Below are positions 62,501 through 64,000 of a stretch of DNA of 64,000 nt, one piece after another. A program made the position numbers and the translations under genes. Each line of letters begins with the position of its first letter. Positions within the stretch are counted from its first letter, which is position 1. This DNA comes from Ophiodon elongatus (taxonomy: Eukaryota > Chordata > Actinopteri > Perciformes > Hexagrammidae), in contig JACSYO010002129.1 of NCBI GenBank assembly GCA_016806645.1, positions 1,340,501 through 1,404,500 on the forward strand. The letters run 5' to 3'. The notes below the pieces were generated by a model. The model saw only the letters and a program-made list of their open reading frames with translations, was not told where the DNA came from and did no database searches.

Positions 62501-63087
62501 ATGAGTGTGGGCTTCATAGGAGCGGGCCAGCTGACCCACGCTCTGGTGAGAGGCTTCGCAGCAGCAGGTGAGTTTGGAAAAACAACCCCGTGTTTGTATT
62601 ATTTCGATTTGTGTTGTGGATGTATGTGTTGATTGCAATCAGACACTGAAATTATTTCTGGACATTTTGTCCCCCTTTCAAGGCGTGATTGCCACCCACA
62701 GAATCACAGCCAGTTCCCCTGACACAGATCTCCCCACGGTACAGGGACTGCGGGTAGGTAGATATAGTTAGGCATCAGCACTGTACTCAGTGACTCTGTT
62801 TAATTCTGAATATAATTGTAGGTTTCCAAGCATTCCTTCATGTGCATGTTGTGAATTCCTATGAATACTTCTCTTCAACAAATTACTAAAAGATGTAATT
62901 TGTACAGAAATTGGGCATCAATTTCACCACCAGCAACAAAGAGACAGTGAGCCGAAGTGATGTTCTCTTCCTGGCCGTGAAGCCCCACATCATCCCCTTT
63001 GTGCTGGATGAGATCGGACCAGACATCGAAGATCGTCACCTCATTGTGTCCTGTGCCGCAGGTGTCACCATCAGCTCTATAGAGAAG
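62501..63087 (+). CDS. pycr1: Pyrroline-5-carboxylate reductase 1, N-terminal exons (partial)
   Basis: Three coding exons (62501-62567, 62683-62753, 62908-63087) give the first 106 residues: MSVGFIGAGQLTHALVRGF, ITASSPD, NKETVSRSDVLFLAVKPH and VSCAAGVTISSIEK. All match human PYCR1 in place. The enzyme reduces pyrroline-5-carboxylate to proline with NAD(P)H, in mitochondria, as a decamer. The N-terminal Rossmann GxGxxx loop (GAGQL) is intact. The rest, including the catalytic and dimerisation domain, lies past the right edge. The exon 3 donor is AG|GCAAGT, a GC-type donor; the phase (after IEK) agrees with the human protein continuing KLSAF. PYCR1 is favoured over PYCR2 because of synteny with MYADML2 and NOTUM. 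Confidence 0.94.
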
Positions 63088-64000
63088 GCAAGTGCTATTG
63101 TTATTGTTGATAACAGAACTGGACAATATTGACAAAATCAAATATATGTTTTCACTCAATACTTAATTATTTACACTCTCTTGGACAGATAAGCATTAGT
63201 GCATGTATAGTATTTAACCCAGTTGTATACAAAGATTGTGGTTTGTTTGCTCATTTGCAAAAGTTTGCATAACTCCCAAAAATTGTTTACTTAACTTTAA
63301 AGCTGCCTTTTAAGATCAGGGAAATGCATTATTTTCAACTATAATTTATATATTGAATCAAAATCCCAGCTGATTTGTAAATTGTATATGACATGACATT
63401 ATTCATCAATCATGTCTTTACGTACCTCTCAGCTCAATATGACGTATTCTGCTCGTAAAAGTCTGGCTTTAGTGTTGTGATGCACTGACGCTGCTATCAG
63501 GCCGATACCGACTGAAATAGCTGGCTCAGGGATCGGTGACAAAGGGGCCGATATATTCCGAATCAGAAATAGGAATCAGTATCAGAAACTGTTTATTACC
63601 AAGTACGTTACACATACAAGGAATTTGGCATAACAATAAACACAGTGCAATAGTATAACACATAATTTAAAAATAGAAAATTTACAATAAAATATGGTAA
63701 ACAAATAAGAGTATGTTATAAAAGTGTCATGTGTATATTAAAGATGTGCAAGGGTGTTTAACTGTAAGAAATAGTTCTGGGGATGTAAGTGTCAGTCAGT
63801 GGGGGTCCCGGGCTTTATTGATGAGCCCAACTGCAGATGGGAAGAACATTTGTTGTTGCATTAAAACATTTTTACACTTGATTTGTAATTCTTATTTTGA
63901 AGACTTTTTACCAAGTCTTTGGTGTGTGAAATATAATATTAATATATTAATATTTGTGTTCATAATATATTAATATTTTAATAAGAAAGAACAATTCGGT
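63088..64000 (+). other. pycr1 intron 3, incomplete
   Basis: No sequence encoding the expected next segment (RPAPRVIRCMTNTP-like) is present, so the intron continues past the window. Its right part holds the repeat at 63545-63855 and an AT-rich stretch near 63930-63985. Confidence 0.7.
63545..63855 (+). mobile_element. Dispersed teleost repeat (family D) in pycr1 intron 3
   Basis: Contains GTTTATTACCAAGTACGTTA, CACATACAAGGAATTTGGC and, after a gap, GGGGGTCCCGGGCTTTATTG followed by AACTGCAGATGGGAAGAA. These blocks in this order resemble a common non-coding repeat of percomorph genomes. Class unknown to me. Confidence 0.6.

Overview
The window is nuclear DNA of a ray-finned fish, most likely a spiny-rayed (percomorph-type) teleost. 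The genes have many short GT-AG introns, vertebrate-specific families are present, and several dispersed repeats resemble ones I remember from percomorph genomes. There is no bacterial, plasmid or phage signal.

Layout, left to right. (1) 390-488 minus: first coding exon of a synaptogyrin gene (syngr2-like) that runs out of the left edge. (2) 1588-9510 plus: a complete tmc6 (EVER1-type transmembrane channel-like) gene that I rebuilt as 18 coding exons with consistent phases, giving 800 residues. (3) 11449-12968 plus: complete cenpx, 5 exons, 81 residues. (4) 12969-49306: about 36 kb with no long reading frame. It is not a true gene desert: the 3' coding exons of aspscr1 (TUG/UBXD9) can be read on the minus strand between 15.3 and 20.8 kb, so at least part of the interval is aspscr1 intron. 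I could not find the conserved central and 5' exons. The interval also holds several transposon remnants and microsatellites. (5) 49307-54908 plus: complete notum, 11 exons, 496 residues, with a full Ser-Asp-His triad. (6) 59463-60374 plus: intronless-coding myadml2, 303 residues. (7) 62501-63087 plus: first three coding exons of pycr1, cut off by the right edge.

The order cenpx, (aspscr1 on the opposite strand), notum, myadml2, pycr1 matches the human 17q25.3 block in order and orientation. The syngr2 and tmc6 genes come from another part of human 17q25.3, so two blocks that are megabases apart in human are adjacent here.

The genes do not form one pathway. cenpx acts at the kinetochore and in Fanconi-type DNA repair, notum is a secreted Wnt-inactivating esterase, pycr1 makes proline in mitochondria, aspscr1 tethers GLUT4 vesicles and binds p97, and tmc6 and synaptogyrin are membrane proteins. 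Promoter-like sites fit known biology: a TCF/LEF consensus upstream of notum (a Wnt feedback gene), an ATF4-type CARE plus two inverted CCAAT boxes at pycr1, a CRE and CCAAT box at cenpx, and a MEF2 box plus TATA boxes upstream of myadml2.

Unusual points: two introns with GC donors (tmc6, pycr1), hammerhead-ribozyme-like cores in repeat fossils, a Penelope-type reverse transcriptase fossil, and fold-back elements. I found no clear new biological system.
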